Numbered from the stretch's first letter, positions 36,757 through 45,466 are shown. The stretch: DNA of 64,000 bases from Silicimonas sp. (GCA_025800205.1 JAOXSD010000254.1:1-64000); one strand, 5' to 3'. Notes: a model not told the origin generated them from the sequence alone. Made by a program: numbers and translations.

Positions 36757-38085
36757 TCAGTTCCAGGTGTAGTACCCGGCCTCTTCCATCACCGCCTTGG
36801 TGCGTTCGGCGACCCCGTCGAGCGCCTCCTGAATATCCAGGTCTTCGGTCAGCACTTTCGAGAGCGTAGTGCCCAGATCGGCATTGATCTTGCCCCAGAC
36901 GGGAATGATCGGACGCCAGTCGGGATCGGCATGTTTCAGCGCCTCACCAAAGGTCGCCATATGGGGGAACTTGGCGTTCACATCCGCATCCGCATGGGTG
37001 GAGAACCGGCTCGGGTTGCCACCTGCGAGCGCCACCAGCTTGTCCCCCTGTTTCGAGGTCAGCCATTGCATCAGAAGGAAGGCGGCTTCCTTGTTTTCCG
37101 CATTGGCCGGAATGCCGATGCCGAAACCACCGGTCTGGCTGCCGCGCCGGGTGCCCATCGGATGAAGCGCCCAGTCGACCTTGCCGACCACCTGGGATTT
37201 CGCCGGATCGTTGATCTGGCCGGCCACCACCGTGGTGTCGAGGAACATCGCCGTGTCGCCGTTCAGAAATGCGCCCAGCGCCTCGCCAAAGCCGAAGTTC
37301 TTCGCGCCTTCCGGGCCGCAATCGACGATGGATTTCAGCGCCTCGGCGGCTTTCACACCGGCGGCATTGTTGACGATCGGGTTCCATTCATCATCGAAAA
37401 CCCGCCCGCCCAGGGGGGCCAGATGCAAGAGAAACGCATGGCTCGCATGGTGGCCCGAGGCCGCGCGCGAGGCGACACCGCCCATGCCCGGCTCCAGTTC
37501 GGGGATCTTGCAGGCGATCTCGAGCATCTCGTCATAGGTCTCGGGCACGCTCAGCCCGTGCTTTTCAAAGATGTCCGTGCGATAGCCAAGGATCGAGGTT
37601 TCCGAGCCATAGGGAATGCCGAAGAGCGAGCCGGTCTTGCCTTCCAGATAGCCCTTGGAGCCGCCGACAAACCCGATGTTGTAAACATAGCCGTCGATCA
37701 GATCGCCCGCGTCATAGGCGGGATCGGCCAGTTTGGGGTTCATGAAATACTTGGCGAGGTTTTCCAGCTGATCGGCAAAGACGTAATCCGCCTTGGAAAA
37801 CACCACATAGGCGATCAGGTCATATTCGCCCTCGTCCTGCCCCAGTTCCAGGGTCTGGCGCTCGCGCATCTTCAGATAGGGAAGCTGGTCAACCTCCACT
37901 TCGATACCGGTTTCCTTGGTGAATTCCGGCAGGATCTTCATCACCGCATCGTAATGGGGATGGGCCGGGAAGTTCACGATCAGCGTCGTGCCTTCATACT
38001 CCGCATAGGGGTTGGCCAGCGCCGTCCCCGCCATCAACGCCGCGGCCATCCCCGCCTGCGCCGTCCGTTTAATCATGTTCAGCAT
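36757..38085 (-). CDS. Sugar ABC transporter substrate-binding protein
   Basis: Periplasmic binding protein of 442 residues, CUT1 type. A signal peptide is visible at residues 1 to about 25 (MLNMIKRTAQAG, hydrophobic core, cleavage near TALA-NP). The mature part has FPAHPHYDAVMKILPEFTKETG and GIPYGSETSILGYRTDIFEKHG, then GGFGIGIPANAENKEAAF near 325, the usual pattern of family 1 solute-binding proteins. GGAGG lies six bases upstream of the ATG. Context suggests a sugar, polyol or sugar acid as ligand. Confidence 0.9.
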   Translation of the reverse strand: MLNMIKRTAQAGMAAALMAGTALANPYAEYEGTTLIVNFPAHPHYDAVMKILPEFTKETGIEVEVDQLPYLKMRERQTLELGQDEGEYDLIAYVVFSKADYVFADQLENLAKYFMNPKLADPAYDAGDLIDGYVYNIGFVGGSKGYLEGKTGSLFGIPYGSETSILGYRTDIFEKHGLSVPETYDEMLEIACKIPELEPGMGGVASRAASGHHASHAFLLHLAPLGGRVFDDEWNPIVNNAAGVKAAEALKSIVDCGPEGAKNFGFGEALGAFLNGDTAMFLDTTVVAGQINDPAKSQVVGKVDWALHPMGTRRGSQTGGFGIGIPANAENKEAAFLLMQWLTSKQGDKLVALAGGNPSRFSTHADADVNAKFPHMATFGEALKHADPDWRPIIPVWGKINADLGTTLSKVLTEDLDIQEALDGVAERTKAVMEEAGYYTWN

Positions 38086-38107
38086 TTTCTTCCTCCCTAG
38101 AAAAATG

Positions 38108-39199
38108 TCAGTGGATTGCCGTCTCGCTCTGCCGGTCGAACAGATGCACCCCGGTCGGATTGACCGCGAAATGCAGGCTTTGCCCCAGTGGAATGCGGCT
38201 GTCGGAATTCATCTCGACCATCACCTTGGCGCCGCCGCATTCGCACAGCAGAACCGATTGCGCGCCGATATATTCCGAGACCTTCACATCAAGGGCGAGC
38301 GCGCGCTCGGCCGGGGCCTCTTCATCCTGGCGCAGATCCGAGGGGCGCACGCCCAGGGTCACCTCGCGCGCGCCATGGGATGCGGCCGCCGCCGCCACCG
38401 GGCCGTCCAGACGCAGATCGAAACCGGCGCCGGTGACAAAGATCCCATCGCCCCGCTGCTGGATCTCGCCATCAAGAAAATTCATCGGCGGCGAGCCCAG
38501 AAAGCCTGCAACGAACTTGTTCACCGGACGCTTGAACAGATCCTCCGGCGTGCCCTGCTGCTGGATATAACCGCCATGCATCACCACGATCCGGTCCGCC
38601 AGGGTCATCGCCTCGATCTGGTCATGGGTGACATAGATCATGTTCTTCTCGACCCGCTGGCTCATCAGCGCCAGTTCGGCCCGCATCTGTCCGCGCAGCT
38701 TGGCATCGAGATTGGACAGCGGCTCGTCGAACAGAAAGATCCCGCTATCCTTGGCCAACGCCCGCGCCATGGCGACGCGCTGACGTTGTCCACCGGAAAG
38801 CGCACCCGGTTTGCGGTGCAGGAACTCGGTCAGCCCGACCATCTCGGCCACCTCGCGCACCTTGGCCTCGATCTCGGCTTTCGGCCGCCGCTGCAGCCGG
38901 AGCGCAAAGGAAATGTTCTGGGCGACGTTCATATGCGGATAAAGCGCGTAATCCTGGAACACCATCGCCAGGTCGCGCGCCTTCGGCTCCAGATGGCTGA
39001 CCGGCGCCCCGTCGACCCAGATCTCGCCCTCCGACACGCTTTCCAGCCCGGCGATCATCCGCAGGGTCGTCGACTTGCCGCAGCCCGAAGGGCCGACCAG
39101 AACCGTGAATTCATTGTCGGCCATTTCAAGCTCGATGCCATGGAGCACTTCGACGGCCCCATAACGCTTGACCAGCCGCTCCAGGTGAATTTTCGGCAT
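38108..39199 (-). CDS. Sugar ABC transporter ATP-binding protein (UgpC/MalK type)
   Basis: ATPase of 363 residues: Walker A GPSGCGKST (36-44), Q-loop Q82, signature LSGGQRQ (134-140), Walker B GIFLFDEP (153-160), and a C-terminal TOBE/regulatory domain from about 240. It is the first transporter gene after a promoter carrying two LacI-type operators (39219-39254), and has a GGGAGGGGG ribosome site. It energises the CUT1 importer encoded downstream. Confidence 0.93.
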   Translation of the reverse strand: MPKIHLERLVKRYGAVEVLHGIELEMADNEFTVLVGPSGCGKSTTLRMIAGLESVSEGEIWVDGAPVSHLEPKARDLAMVFQDYALYPHMNVAQNISFALRLQRRPKAEIEAKVREVAEMVGLTEFLHRKPGALSGGQRQRVAMARALAKDSGIFLFDEPLSNLDAKLRGQMRAELALMSQRVEKNMIYVTHDQIEAMTLADRIVVMHGGYIQQQGTPEDLFKRPVNKFVAGFLGSPPMNFLDGEIQQRGDGIFVTGAGFDLRLDGPVAAAAASHGAREVTLGVRPSDLRQDEEAPAERALALDVKVSEYIGAQSVLLCECGGAKVMVEMNSDSRIPLGQSLHFAVNPTGVHLFDRQSETAIH

Positions 39200-39218
39200 A
39201 GTCCCCCTCCCAAAGAAC

Positions 39219-39257
39219 TGTTACCGGTCACACTATCGCATGTGACCGGTAACACAA
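39219..39257 (-). promoter_or_regulatory. Promoter with two LacI-type operators upstream of the ABC importer
   Basis: TGTTACCGGTCACA (39219-39232) and TGTGACCGGTAACA (39241-39254) are exact reverse complements of each other, each near-palindromic about CCGG, with starts 22 bases (about two helical turns) apart. On the minus strand a possible -35 TTGTGT (39257-39252) and -10 TAGTGT (39235-39230), 16 bases apart, overlap the operators, so binding should repress. An AT-rich TTTTTAAATT lies just upstream. Confidence 0.8.
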
Positions 39258-39285
39258 GAATTTAAAAAGGGGGAATTTCCGCCAC

Positions 39286-40305
39286 TTAGCGGGTAGAGCC
39301 GCGAAAACTCAGTTCGAAATCCACCGGCACATGGCGCGGCGCACCCGCATCTCGCCCCAGAACTTCGGCGAGAAGCGCACCGGTGGCGGCGCCAATCCGC
39401 AGGGGGTCGACCTTGACCGTGGTGATCGCGGGCGCGGCAAAGCGCGAGACCTCGAAATTCCCGAACCCCACCAGCCCGATCTCCTCGGGCACCTTGCGTC
39501 CCAGACCCTGAAGCGCCGACAGCACCCCGAAGGCCGGGTGGTCCGAGACGCAGAAAATGCAATCGGTGTCGGGAAATTCCGCCAGCAGCCGCGCGGTCGC
39601 CTCGGCGCCCACCTCGATGCTCAGGGGCGGCTTGCCGATCTGCATCAGCCGGTGGGCCGAAAGCCCCGCCGCCTCCATCGCCGCGCGCCAGCCGGCCCGG
39701 CGCGCCGCCCCCCGGGTCCAGGCATCATCCGCCTCCCCCAGAAAGGCAATGTTGCGATAGCCGCGCCCGATCAGCGCCCGGGTCATGGCCGCCGCCGCCT
39801 CGTGGTTGGAAAACCCGATCGTGTGCTGCAGCGGTGCCGGCGGCCGCTCCCACAGTTCGATCACCGGAATATGCGCCTCCCGCAACAGCGCCATGGTCCG
39901 TTCGGAATGGCCGTCATAGGACAGCACGATCGCCTCCGGGCGCCGCCGCAACATGGTCTCGACCAGCTTTTCCTCCCGGTCGCGGGCATAATCCGTATGG
40001 CCGAGCAGGATCTGCTGCCCCATCGCCTCCAGCGCGACGGTCAGCGCCTGCACCGTTTCGGCGAAATGCAGGTTGTTGAGCGACGGCACCAGCACCGCGA
40101 CAAAGCCCGACCGTTTCGTGGTCAGGCTGCCGGCCATCTGGTCCGGCACGTAATTCATCTCGCGCACCACATCGAGAATGCGCGCCCTGGTCTTTTCGGA
40201 CACCGGGCTGTCCTTTTTCAGCGCGCGCGACACGGTCATCCGCGACACGCCAGCGGCACGGGCCACATCGCGCATGGTCACGGGGGGTTTGGGGTTTTGG
40301 GTCAC
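39286..40305 (-). CDS. LacI-family transcriptional regulator (first of a tandem pair)
   Basis: Repressor of 339 residues: helix-turn-helix TMRDVARAAGVSRMTVSRAL (about 10-29), hinge, then a periplasmic-binding-protein-like sensor domain (FVAVLVPSLNNLHFAET; CIFCVSDHPAFGVLSALQGLG). The GTG at 40305 gives the usual 10-residue lead before the HTH; another GTG at 40335 lies inside an operator and is less likely. It is paralogous to the next LacI gene. Its probable targets are the four operators in this locus. Confidence 0.88.
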   Translation of the reverse strand: MTQNPKPPVTMRDVARAAGVSRMTVSRALKKDSPVSEKTRARILDVVREMNYVPDQMAGSLTTKRSGFVAVLVPSLNNLHFAETVQALTVALEAMGQQILLGHTDYARDREEKLVETMLRRRPEAIVLSYDGHSERTMALLREAHIPVIELWERPPAPLQHTIGFSNHEAAAAMTRALIGRGYRNIAFLGEADDAWTRGAARRAGWRAAMEAAGLSAHRLMQIGKPPLSIEVGAEATARLLAEFPDTDCIFCVSDHPAFGVLSALQGLGRKVPEEIGLVGFGNFEVSRFAAPAITTVKVDPLRIGAATGALLAEVLGRDAGAPRHVPVDFELSFRGSTR

Positions 40306-40322
40306 GGGGTGCCGACAGCTGT

Positions 40323-40336
40323 TGTTATCGGTCACA
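40323..40336. promoter_or_regulatory. LacI-type operator between the two LacI genes
   Basis: TGTTATCGGTCACA matches the other three sites of this locus (TGTKAYCGGTMACA pattern). It lies in the 55-base gap between the two regulator genes, upstream of the first LacI start, and would allow feedback control of that regulator. No convincing -35/-10 pair could be assigned around it. Confidence 0.72.
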
Positions 40337-40360
40337 GAATGAAGCAGGCGGCCCGCGCGA

Positions 40361-41374
40361 TCAAGCCTGCGCGCTGGTCGCCCCCGGCACCAGACGCGGC
40401 GCGATCTCGATCCGCCGGGGCGCGGCCTCGCCCGCCAGCAGCGCATCCAGAAGCCCCGCCACCTCCTCGCCGATCCGGTGCGCCTCGACGGCCACGGTGG
40501 TGATCTGCGGCACCGCAACCTCGGCCACTTCGAACTGACCAAAGCCGGTGATCGCCAGATCCCCCGGCACATCGAGCCCCAGTCGCGCGCAGGCGCTGAG
40601 CGCGCCGAAAGCCACCGGATCCGAGACGCAGATCAGCGCATCATGATCCGCAATCTCGCGCCCGATTTCCGCCACCCGCGCCGCCCCCTGCCGCATGGAA
40701 ACAGGCGCCGGTCCCGCATCGATGAACGCCACCTGGGGCAAACCGTGGGACCGCGCCGCCGCCTCCACCGCGGCCCGCCGCGCGGCCCCGCGCCGGTCGG
40801 TTCCCTCGGATGCGCCCAGAAAGGCAAAGCGCCGCCGCCCGGTCTCCACCAGATGCGCCACCACCAGCGCCATCGCCGCTTCGGTCGAGACCCCCACCGC
40901 ATGGCCCAGCGGCGCTTCGGGCAGATCCCACATTTCCACCAACGGCAGGTTTCGCGCTGCCACCAGATCGCGCATCGCCGCCGTGTGATGCCCGCCGGTC
41001 AGCACCAGCGCCTCGGGGTTGCGGGCCAGCAACTGGCGCACCAGTTCCTCTTCCTTCTCCACCTGATAATTTGTCGCCCCCAGCAGCAACTGCATCCCGC
41101 TGCCCGCCATCGCCTCGGAAAGGCCGCGATAGGTCTCGGCGAAATTCGCATTGTTGAGCGACGGCAGGGTCAGGGCGACAAAGCCGCTTTTCCGGGTCCG
41201 GAACGCCGCCGCCGTGCCGTCATAGACATAGCCCAACCGGTCGGCGGCGGCGCGAATACGCGTCCGGGTCTCCAGGCTCACTGAGCTGTCGGATCTGAGC
41301 GCCCGGCTCACGGTCATCGGCGACATGCCGACCGCGCGGGCCACATCGCGCATGGTGACCCGGGCGCCGCTCAT
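40361..41374 (-). CDS. LacI-family transcriptional regulator (second of a tandem pair)
   Basis: Repressor of 337 residues: HTH VTMRDVARAVGMSPMTVSRAL at about 6-26, and a sensor domain with FVALTLPSLNNANFAETYRG and ALICVSDPVAFGALSACARLG. The recognition helix differs from its neighbour only around R/P before MTVSRAL, which suggests shared or overlapping operator preference. The start overlaps the upstream dehydrogenase stop (ATGA), so it is made with the idnO-like operon and is probably self-regulated. Confidence 0.88.
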   Translation of the reverse strand: MSGARVTMRDVARAVGMSPMTVSRALRSDSSVSLETRTRIRAAADRLGYVYDGTAAAFRTRKSGFVALTLPSLNNANFAETYRGLSEAMAGSGMQLLLGATNYQVEKEEELVRQLLARNPEALVLTGGHHTAAMRDLVAARNLPLVEMWDLPEAPLGHAVGVSTEAAMALVVAHLVETGRRRFAFLGASEGTDRRGAARRAAVEAAARSHGLPQVAFIDAGPAPVSMRQGAARVAEIGREIADHDALICVSDPVAFGALSACARLGLDVPGDLAITGFGQFEVAEVAVPQITTVAVEAHRIGEEVAGLLDALLAGEAAPRRIEIAPRLVPGATSAQA

Positions 41375-42252
41375 GTGCTGCGCCCGGCGCCCTTGAAAAA
41401 CTCCATCACAGCCGCCTGATCTTCCCCGCCCAGACCAGCGGCGACCAGCATCCGGTGGATCTCGCCACAAAGCGCGGTCATCGGCATCGAAGTGCCGGTC
41501 TCGCGCGCCAGATCATTCACCGCGTTGAGATCCTTGACCATGTTGTCGATCCGCCCGGTGCGCCGGTAGTCCCGGGTGGCAAAGCGCGGCAGATACTCCT
41601 GCAACAGCGCCGAATCCGCCCGTCCGCCCTTCAGCGCCTGGGGGATCTTCTCCGCATCCACCCCGGCATCCAGCGCCAGCTGCGTCGCCTCGGCCACTGC
41701 CAGAAACCCCAGCCCGCACAGCACCTGATTGATCAGCTTGGTGGTCTGGCCCGCGCCCGACGGCCCCATATGGGTGTAATTCGCGGCCACATGGCGCAAC
41801 ACCTCATGGGCCCGCGCCACATCCTCCTCCGTGCCGCCCGCCATCAGGGTCAGCTCCCCGGTCAGCGCCTTGGGCGCACCGCCCGACAGCGGGCTGTCGA
41901 CCCAGGCCAGCCCCGCCGCCGCCGCCCGTTCCGCCAGCCGGCGGGTGGCGCCCGGATCGATCGACGACATGTCGATGATCACCGTGCCCGCGCCCGCGCC
42001 CTCGACAATCCCGCCCGGCCCGAAGGCCGCGCGCTCGACCACCTGAGCGGAATTGAGCGAGGTGATCACGAACCCCGCCCCCCGCGCGGCTTCGGCGGCC
42101 GAACCGGCCGCCACCGCACCCTTGTCGACCAGCGCCGCCACCTTTTCCGGATCCAGATCGAACACCGCCAGCCGGTGGCCGGTCTCCAAAAGACGGGTTC
42201 CGATGGCGCCGCCCATGGCGCCCGCACCGATCAATCCAAGTGTCTCACCCAT
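41371..42252 (-). CDS. NAD(P)-dependent beta-hydroxyacid dehydrogenase
   Basis: Oxidoreductase of 293 residues of the 3-hydroxyisobutyrate dehydrogenase family. Rossmann motif GAGAMG at 9-14, substrate motif DSPLSGG at 119-125 and the catalytic lysine K172 in GQTTKLINQ are present. Family members act on 3-hydroxyisobutyrate, tartronate semialdehyde, threonate or related acids; the sugar-acid context makes the last group more likely. It lies nine bases after the SDR gene and is coupled to the second LacI gene. Confidence 0.88.
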   Translation of the reverse strand: MGETLGLIGAGAMGGAIGTRLLETGHRLAVFDLDPEKVAALVDKGAVAAGSAAEAARGAGFVITSLNSAQVVERAAFGPGGIVEGAGAGTVIIDMSSIDPGATRRLAERAAAAGLAWVDSPLSGGAPKALTGELTLMAGGTEEDVARAHEVLRHVAANYTHMGPSGAGQTTKLINQVLCGLGFLAVAEATQLALDAGVDAEKIPQALKGGRADSALLQEYLPRFATRDYRRTGRIDNMVKDLNAVNDLARETGTSMPMTALCGEIHRMLVAAGLGGEDQAAVMEFFKGAGRST

Positions 42253-42261
42253 GGCGCGCTC

Positions 42262-43026
42262 CTAAAGCGATGCGGTGATGCCGCCATCGACAAAGAGCGT
42301 GTGCCCGTTGACGAAGCTGGAGGCCGCGGAAGACAGGAAGATGCAGGCGCCCACCAGTTCCTCGACCTGGCCCCAGCGCCCGGCCGGTGTGCGGTTTTCC
42401 AACCAGGCAGAGAATTCGGGATCGGCCACCAATGCGGCGTTGAGCGGCGTGTCGAAATAGCCCGGCGCGATGGCGTTGCATTGCAGCCCGTGGCGCGCCC
42501 AATCCGTCGCCATGCCCTTGGTCAGGTTCGCCACCGCACCCTTGGTCGCCGTATAGGGCGCGATGCCCGGACGGGCGAGCGCGGTCTGCACCGAGGCGAT
42601 GTTGATGATCTTGCCCGCACCGCGCCCGATCATGTGCCGCGCCACCGCCTGACCGACGTGAAAGACGCTGGCGATATTGGTCTGCAGAAGCTTCTCGAAC
42701 GCGTCTGCGGGAAAATCCTCCAGCGGCGTGCGGTGCTGCATCCCGGCATTGTTCACCAGAATGTCGATGGCGCCATGCTCGGCCTCGAACCCGTCGATGG
42801 CCGCGCGCACCGCTCCGTGATCGGTGGCGTCAAAGGCCAGAGTCGCGACCTCGGCGCCCTCGGCCGCCAGCGCGGCCGCCGCCCCGTCAAGCTTGGCCAG
42901 ATCGCGCCCGTTCAGCACGATCGACGCACCCGCCCCGGCCAGCCCGCGTGCCAGCGCCAGGCCGATCCCCTGCGACGACCCGGTGATCAGCGCCCGTTTG
43001 CCCGCCAGTGAAAACATCTCCGACAT
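42262..43026 (-). CDS. idnO: SDR oxidoreductase, gluconate 5-dehydrogenase-like
   Basis: Short-chain dehydrogenase of 254 residues: cofactor motif TGSSQGIG (15-22), NNAG (92-95) and the catalytic S145, Y158, K162. The sequence FSLAGKRALITGSSQGIG and the overall pattern resemble gluconate 5-dehydrogenase (IdnO), which interconverts 5-ketogluconate and gluconate; a divergent idnD supports this. The start at 43026 has GGAAGGAG five bases upstream. Its promoter has a perfect TTGACA -35 with a LacI-type operator in the spacer. Confidence 0.82.
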   Translation of the reverse strand: MSEMFSLAGKRALITGSSQGIGLALARGLAGAGASIVLNGRDLAKLDGAAAALAAEGAEVATLAFDATDHGAVRAAIDGFEAEHGAIDILVNNAGMQHRTPLEDFPADAFEKLLQTNIASVFHVGQAVARHMIGRGAGKIINIASVQTALARPGIAPYTATKGAVANLTKGMATDWARHGLQCNAIAPGYFDTPLNAALVADPEFSAWLENRTPAGRWGQVEELVGACIFLSSAASSFVNGHTLFVDGGITASL

Positions 43027-43072
43027 TGCGACTCCTTCCTCCCTCGGATTGACCGGCTGCCCGGCCTTGCCT

Positions 43073-43101
43073 AAGATGTTATCGGTAACAAAAACTGTCA
43101 A
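43073..43101 (-). promoter_or_regulatory. idnO promoter with LacI-type operator (shared with divergent idnD)
   Basis: On the minus strand TTGACA (43101-43096) is followed after 17 bases by CATCTT (43078-43073). The operator TGTTATCGGTAACA (43077-43090) lies between and over these elements, so repressor binding should block RNA polymerase. The same site is 37 bases upstream of the idnD start on the plus strand and could control both directions. Confidence 0.78.
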
Positions 43102-43126
43102 GCGGCGAATATTCCGGAGACCGGCC

Positions 43127-44155
43127 ATGAAGACGCTCACCGCCCACGGGGCAAAGGATCTGCGGATCGAAGACCATGCCATGCCGGAGCCGGGCGCCGG
43201 TGACGTGCTGATCCGGATGGAGCGCGGCGGGATCTGCGGCTCGGACCTGCATTACTACAACCACGGCGGCTTTGGCACGGTGCGGCTGAAGGAGCCGATG
43301 ATTCTCGGCCATGAGGTGGCGGGCCGGATCGAGGCTCTGGGCGCCGGGGTCGAGGGGCTTGAAACCGGACAACTTGTGGCGGTCTCGCCCTCGCGCCCCT
43401 GCGGGCAATGCGGTTTTTGTCAAAGCGGCGCGCAGAATCACTGCCTCGACATGCGGTTCTACGGCTCCGCCATGCCCTTCCCCCACATTCAGGGCGCCTT
43501 CCGCGAATATCTCGTGGCCGATGCCAGCCAATGCGTGTCGGCCGAGGGCCTGGGCGCGGGCGAAGCGGCTCTGGCGGAGCCGCTTTCGGTGGTGCTTCAT
43601 GCGGCGCGCCAGGCCGGAACGCTTGCCGGCAAGCGGGTGCTGGTGACCGGCTGCGGCCCGATCGGCCTTTTGGCGGTACTGGTGGCGCGCGCCTATGGGG
43701 CGGTGGAAATCGTGGCGACCGATCTGGCGCCCTTCACCCTGGAAATGGCCCGGAAACTGGGTGCCGACCGGGTGGTGAACATGGCCGAGACGCCAGACGG
43801 GCTGGAGGAATTTTCGGCAGGCAAGGGCCGGTTCGATGCGATGTTCGAATGTTCCGGCGTGGCCGCCGCCCTTGCCGGTGCGGTGCCCGCCCTGCGGCCG
43901 GGGGCCGTGATCGTGCAATTGGGGCTGGGCGGCGACATGACCCTGCCGGTGCAGGCAATGACCGCCAAGGAACTCACCCTCAAGGGCTCGTTCCGCTTTC
44001 ACCACGAATTCCCCCTTGCCATCGAGATGATGCGGGCCGATCGGATCGACGCCCGTGCGCTGATCACCGAAACCGTGCCGCTTGCGGAGGCGGTGCGCGG
44101 CTTCGATCTCGCCTCCGACCGCAGCCGGGCGCTGAAGGTGCAGATCGCGTTCTGA
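43127..44155 (+). CDS. idnD: L-idonate 5-dehydrogenase
   Basis: Zinc medium-chain dehydrogenase of 342 residues. Catalytic zinc ligands C37, H62, E63 and structural cysteines C92, C95, C98, C106 are present; the dinucleotide motif [12 protein letters not shown] starts near residue 172. [24 protein letters not shown] is typical of L-idonate 5-dehydrogenase (IdnD), which oxidises L-idonate to 5-ketogluconate; sorbitol-type dehydrogenases are the alternative. It is divergent from the idnO-like operon across a LacI-type operator. A tRNA gene follows 10 bases after the stop on the other strand. Confidence 0.88.
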   Translation: MKTLTAHGAKDLRIEDHAMPEPGAGDVLIRMERGGICGSDLHYYNHGGFGTVRLKEPMILGHEVAGRIEALGAGVEGLETGQLVAVSPSRPCGQCGFCQSGAQNHCLDMRFYGSAMPFPHIQGAFREYLVADASQCVSAEGLGAGEAALAEPLSVVLHAARQAGTLAGKRVLVTGCGPIGLLAVLVARAYGAVEIVATDLAPFTLEMARKLGADRVVNMAETPDGLEEFSAGKGRFDAMFECSGVAAALAGAVPALRPGAVIVQLGLGGDMTLPVQAMTAKELTLKGSFRFHHEFPLAIEMMRADRIDARALITETVPLAEAVRGFDLASDRSRALKVQIAF

Positions 44156-44165
44156 TCGAAAGAAG

Positions 44166-44242
44166 TGGCGATCCCGCGAGGACTCGAACCCCGAACCTGC
44201 TGATTAGAAGTCAGCTGCTCTATCCAGTTGAGCTACGGGACC
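44166..44242 (-). tRNA. tRNA-Arg (anticodon TCT)
   Basis: A 77-base cloverleaf on the minus strand: acceptor GGTCCCG pairs with CGGGATC (one G-T pair), anticodon stem GCTGA/TCAGC with loop CTTCTAA gives anticodon TCT (reads AGA), and the T-arm has GGTTCGAGTCC. The discriminator G and CCA are encoded. It decodes the rare Arg codons AGA/AGG in this GC-rich genome. No neighbouring integrase or repeat suggests use as an attachment site. Confidence 0.96.
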
Positions 44243-44361
44243 GCTGGGGTCCGTGTAATCGCTCGGCTGCGACGGGGCAAGCGCAACGGGCGGGTTGCGA
44301 ATCCCATTGTGCCCCGGCCCCGCTCGGCTAGGGTGAAGGGCAGAGAACAGCGGAGGACATC

Positions 44362-44790
44362 ATGGGTATCGAATATCTCCACACAATGGTGCGGGTGAAG
44401 GATCTGGAGGCGTCGAAGGCCTTCTATGAGTTGCTGGGGCTCGTCGAGACCCGGCGGATCGACAATGAAGGCGGGCGGTTCAGCCTGATCTTCATGTCGC
44501 CTCCGGGGCAGGAAAACGCCGCCGTCGAACTGACCTACAATTGGGATGGGGACGACGGCCTTCCGTCGGACAGCCGCCATTTCGGCCACCTCGCCTACCG
44601 GGTCGATGACATCTATGCCATGTGCCAGCATCTGATGGACAATGGGGTGGTGATCAACCGTCCGCCCCGCGACGGCCACATGGCCTTCGTGCGTTCGCCC
44701 GACAATGTCTCGGTCGAATTGTTGCAGCGCGGGGACCACCTGGCGCCGCAGGAACCCTGGGCCTCGATGGAAAACACCGGCCACTGGTGA
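44362..44790 (+). CDS. gloA: Lactoylglutathione lyase (glyoxalase I)
   Basis: VOC-fold metalloenzyme of 142 residues that converts the methylglyoxal-glutathione hemithioacetal to S-lactoylglutathione. The four metal ligands fit H7 (YLHTMVRV), E56 (AAVELTYNW), H76 (FGHLAYRV) and E119 (SVELLQ), as in the Ni-type bacterial enzyme. Length agrees with the E. coli protein. A GC hairpin at 44893-44911 may end its transcript. Confidence 0.94.
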   Translation: MGIEYLHTMVRVKDLEASKAFYELLGLVETRRIDNEGGRFSLIFMSPPGQENAAVELTYNWDGDDGLPSDSRHFGHLAYRVDDIYAMCQHLMDNGVVINRPPRDGHMAFVRSPDNVSVELLQRGDHLAPQEPWASMENTGHW

Positions 44791-44892
44791 TCCCGGCCGG
44801 TCTTGCGCATCCGCGCGGGATCCGGACAGATCTGGAAGACGGGCGACTGGCCCTGCGACCTGGGCCAGCGCTCACCCCGCCTCACCGGGAAG

Positions 44893-44911
44893 CCGGGCCA
44901 GACCGGCCCGG
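44893..44911 (+). terminator. Possible terminator hairpin after gloA
   Basis: CCGGGCC / GGCCCGG forms a 7-bp GC stem with a 5-base loop in the 178-base gap between convergent gloA and the LdtR-like gene. The following bases ATTTCGGAAACTGTTTT are only loosely T-rich, so termination is plausible but not certain. Nothing else is seen in this gap. Confidence 0.45.
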
Positions 44912-44968
44912 ATTTCGGAAACTGTTTTCGGAAAGAAAACCCTGCGCGGGCCCTGCCCGCGCCGCGCC

Positions 44969-45466
44969 TTAGTAGATGTAGCGGATCTGGTCGCTCCAGA
45001 ACCGTTCCACGCGCCCCAGCTGTTCATTCAGGGTCATGATCTTGTCCCCGCCCAAAACCGGATCCTGCATCAGCGCATCGGAATGGCGCTGGAACAGGTC
45101 GGAGACCACATGATGCACATGGCGCCCCTTTTCGGTCAACCGCACCCGCACCGAGCGACGATCGATCTCGCAGCGCTGGTGGTGCATGAAGCCCATGTCC
45201 ACAAGTTTCTTGAGGTTATAGGAGACGTTCGACCCCTGATAATAGCCGCGCGAGCGCAATTCGCCCGCCGTCACCTCATTGTCGGCAATGTTGAATAACA
45301 ACAAGGCCTGAACGGCGTTGATTTCCAACACGCCCAATCGTTCGAATTCATCCTTGATCACATCAAGAAGAAGACGGTGCAGCCGTTCGATCATCGAAAG
45401 GCTATCCAGATAGTGCTTCGGATAGTCCAGTCCGCCATCAACGGGAACCGTCTGGTGCATACTCAT
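44969..45466 (-). CDS. ldtR: MarR-family regulator, LdtR-like
   Basis: Winged-helix regulator of 165 residues. IERLHRLLLDVIKDEFERLG, INAVQALLLFNIADNEVTAGEL, RGYYQGSNVSYNLKKLVDMGF and DRRSVRVRLTEKGR closely follow, from memory, LdtR proteins of Rhizobiales/Liberibacter, which control an L,D-transpeptidase and stress tolerance. The start at 45466 is supported by GGAG eight bases upstream. A long form would run into the region before sdhE. Targets here are unknown. Confidence 0.8.
   Translation of the reverse strand: MSMHQTVPVDGGLDYPKHYLDSLSMIERLHRLLLDVIKDEFERLGVLEINAVQALLLFNIADNEVTAGELRSRGYYQGSNVSYNLKKLVDMGFMHHQRCEIDRRSVRVRLTEKGRHVHHVVSDLFQRHSDALMQDPVLGGDKIMTLNEQLGRVERFWSDQIRYIY

Noticed and set aside
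44166-44242. tRNA-Arg as an integration site for a mobile island
   Set aside because: No integrase, no repeated tRNA 3' end and no composition change were seen on either side.
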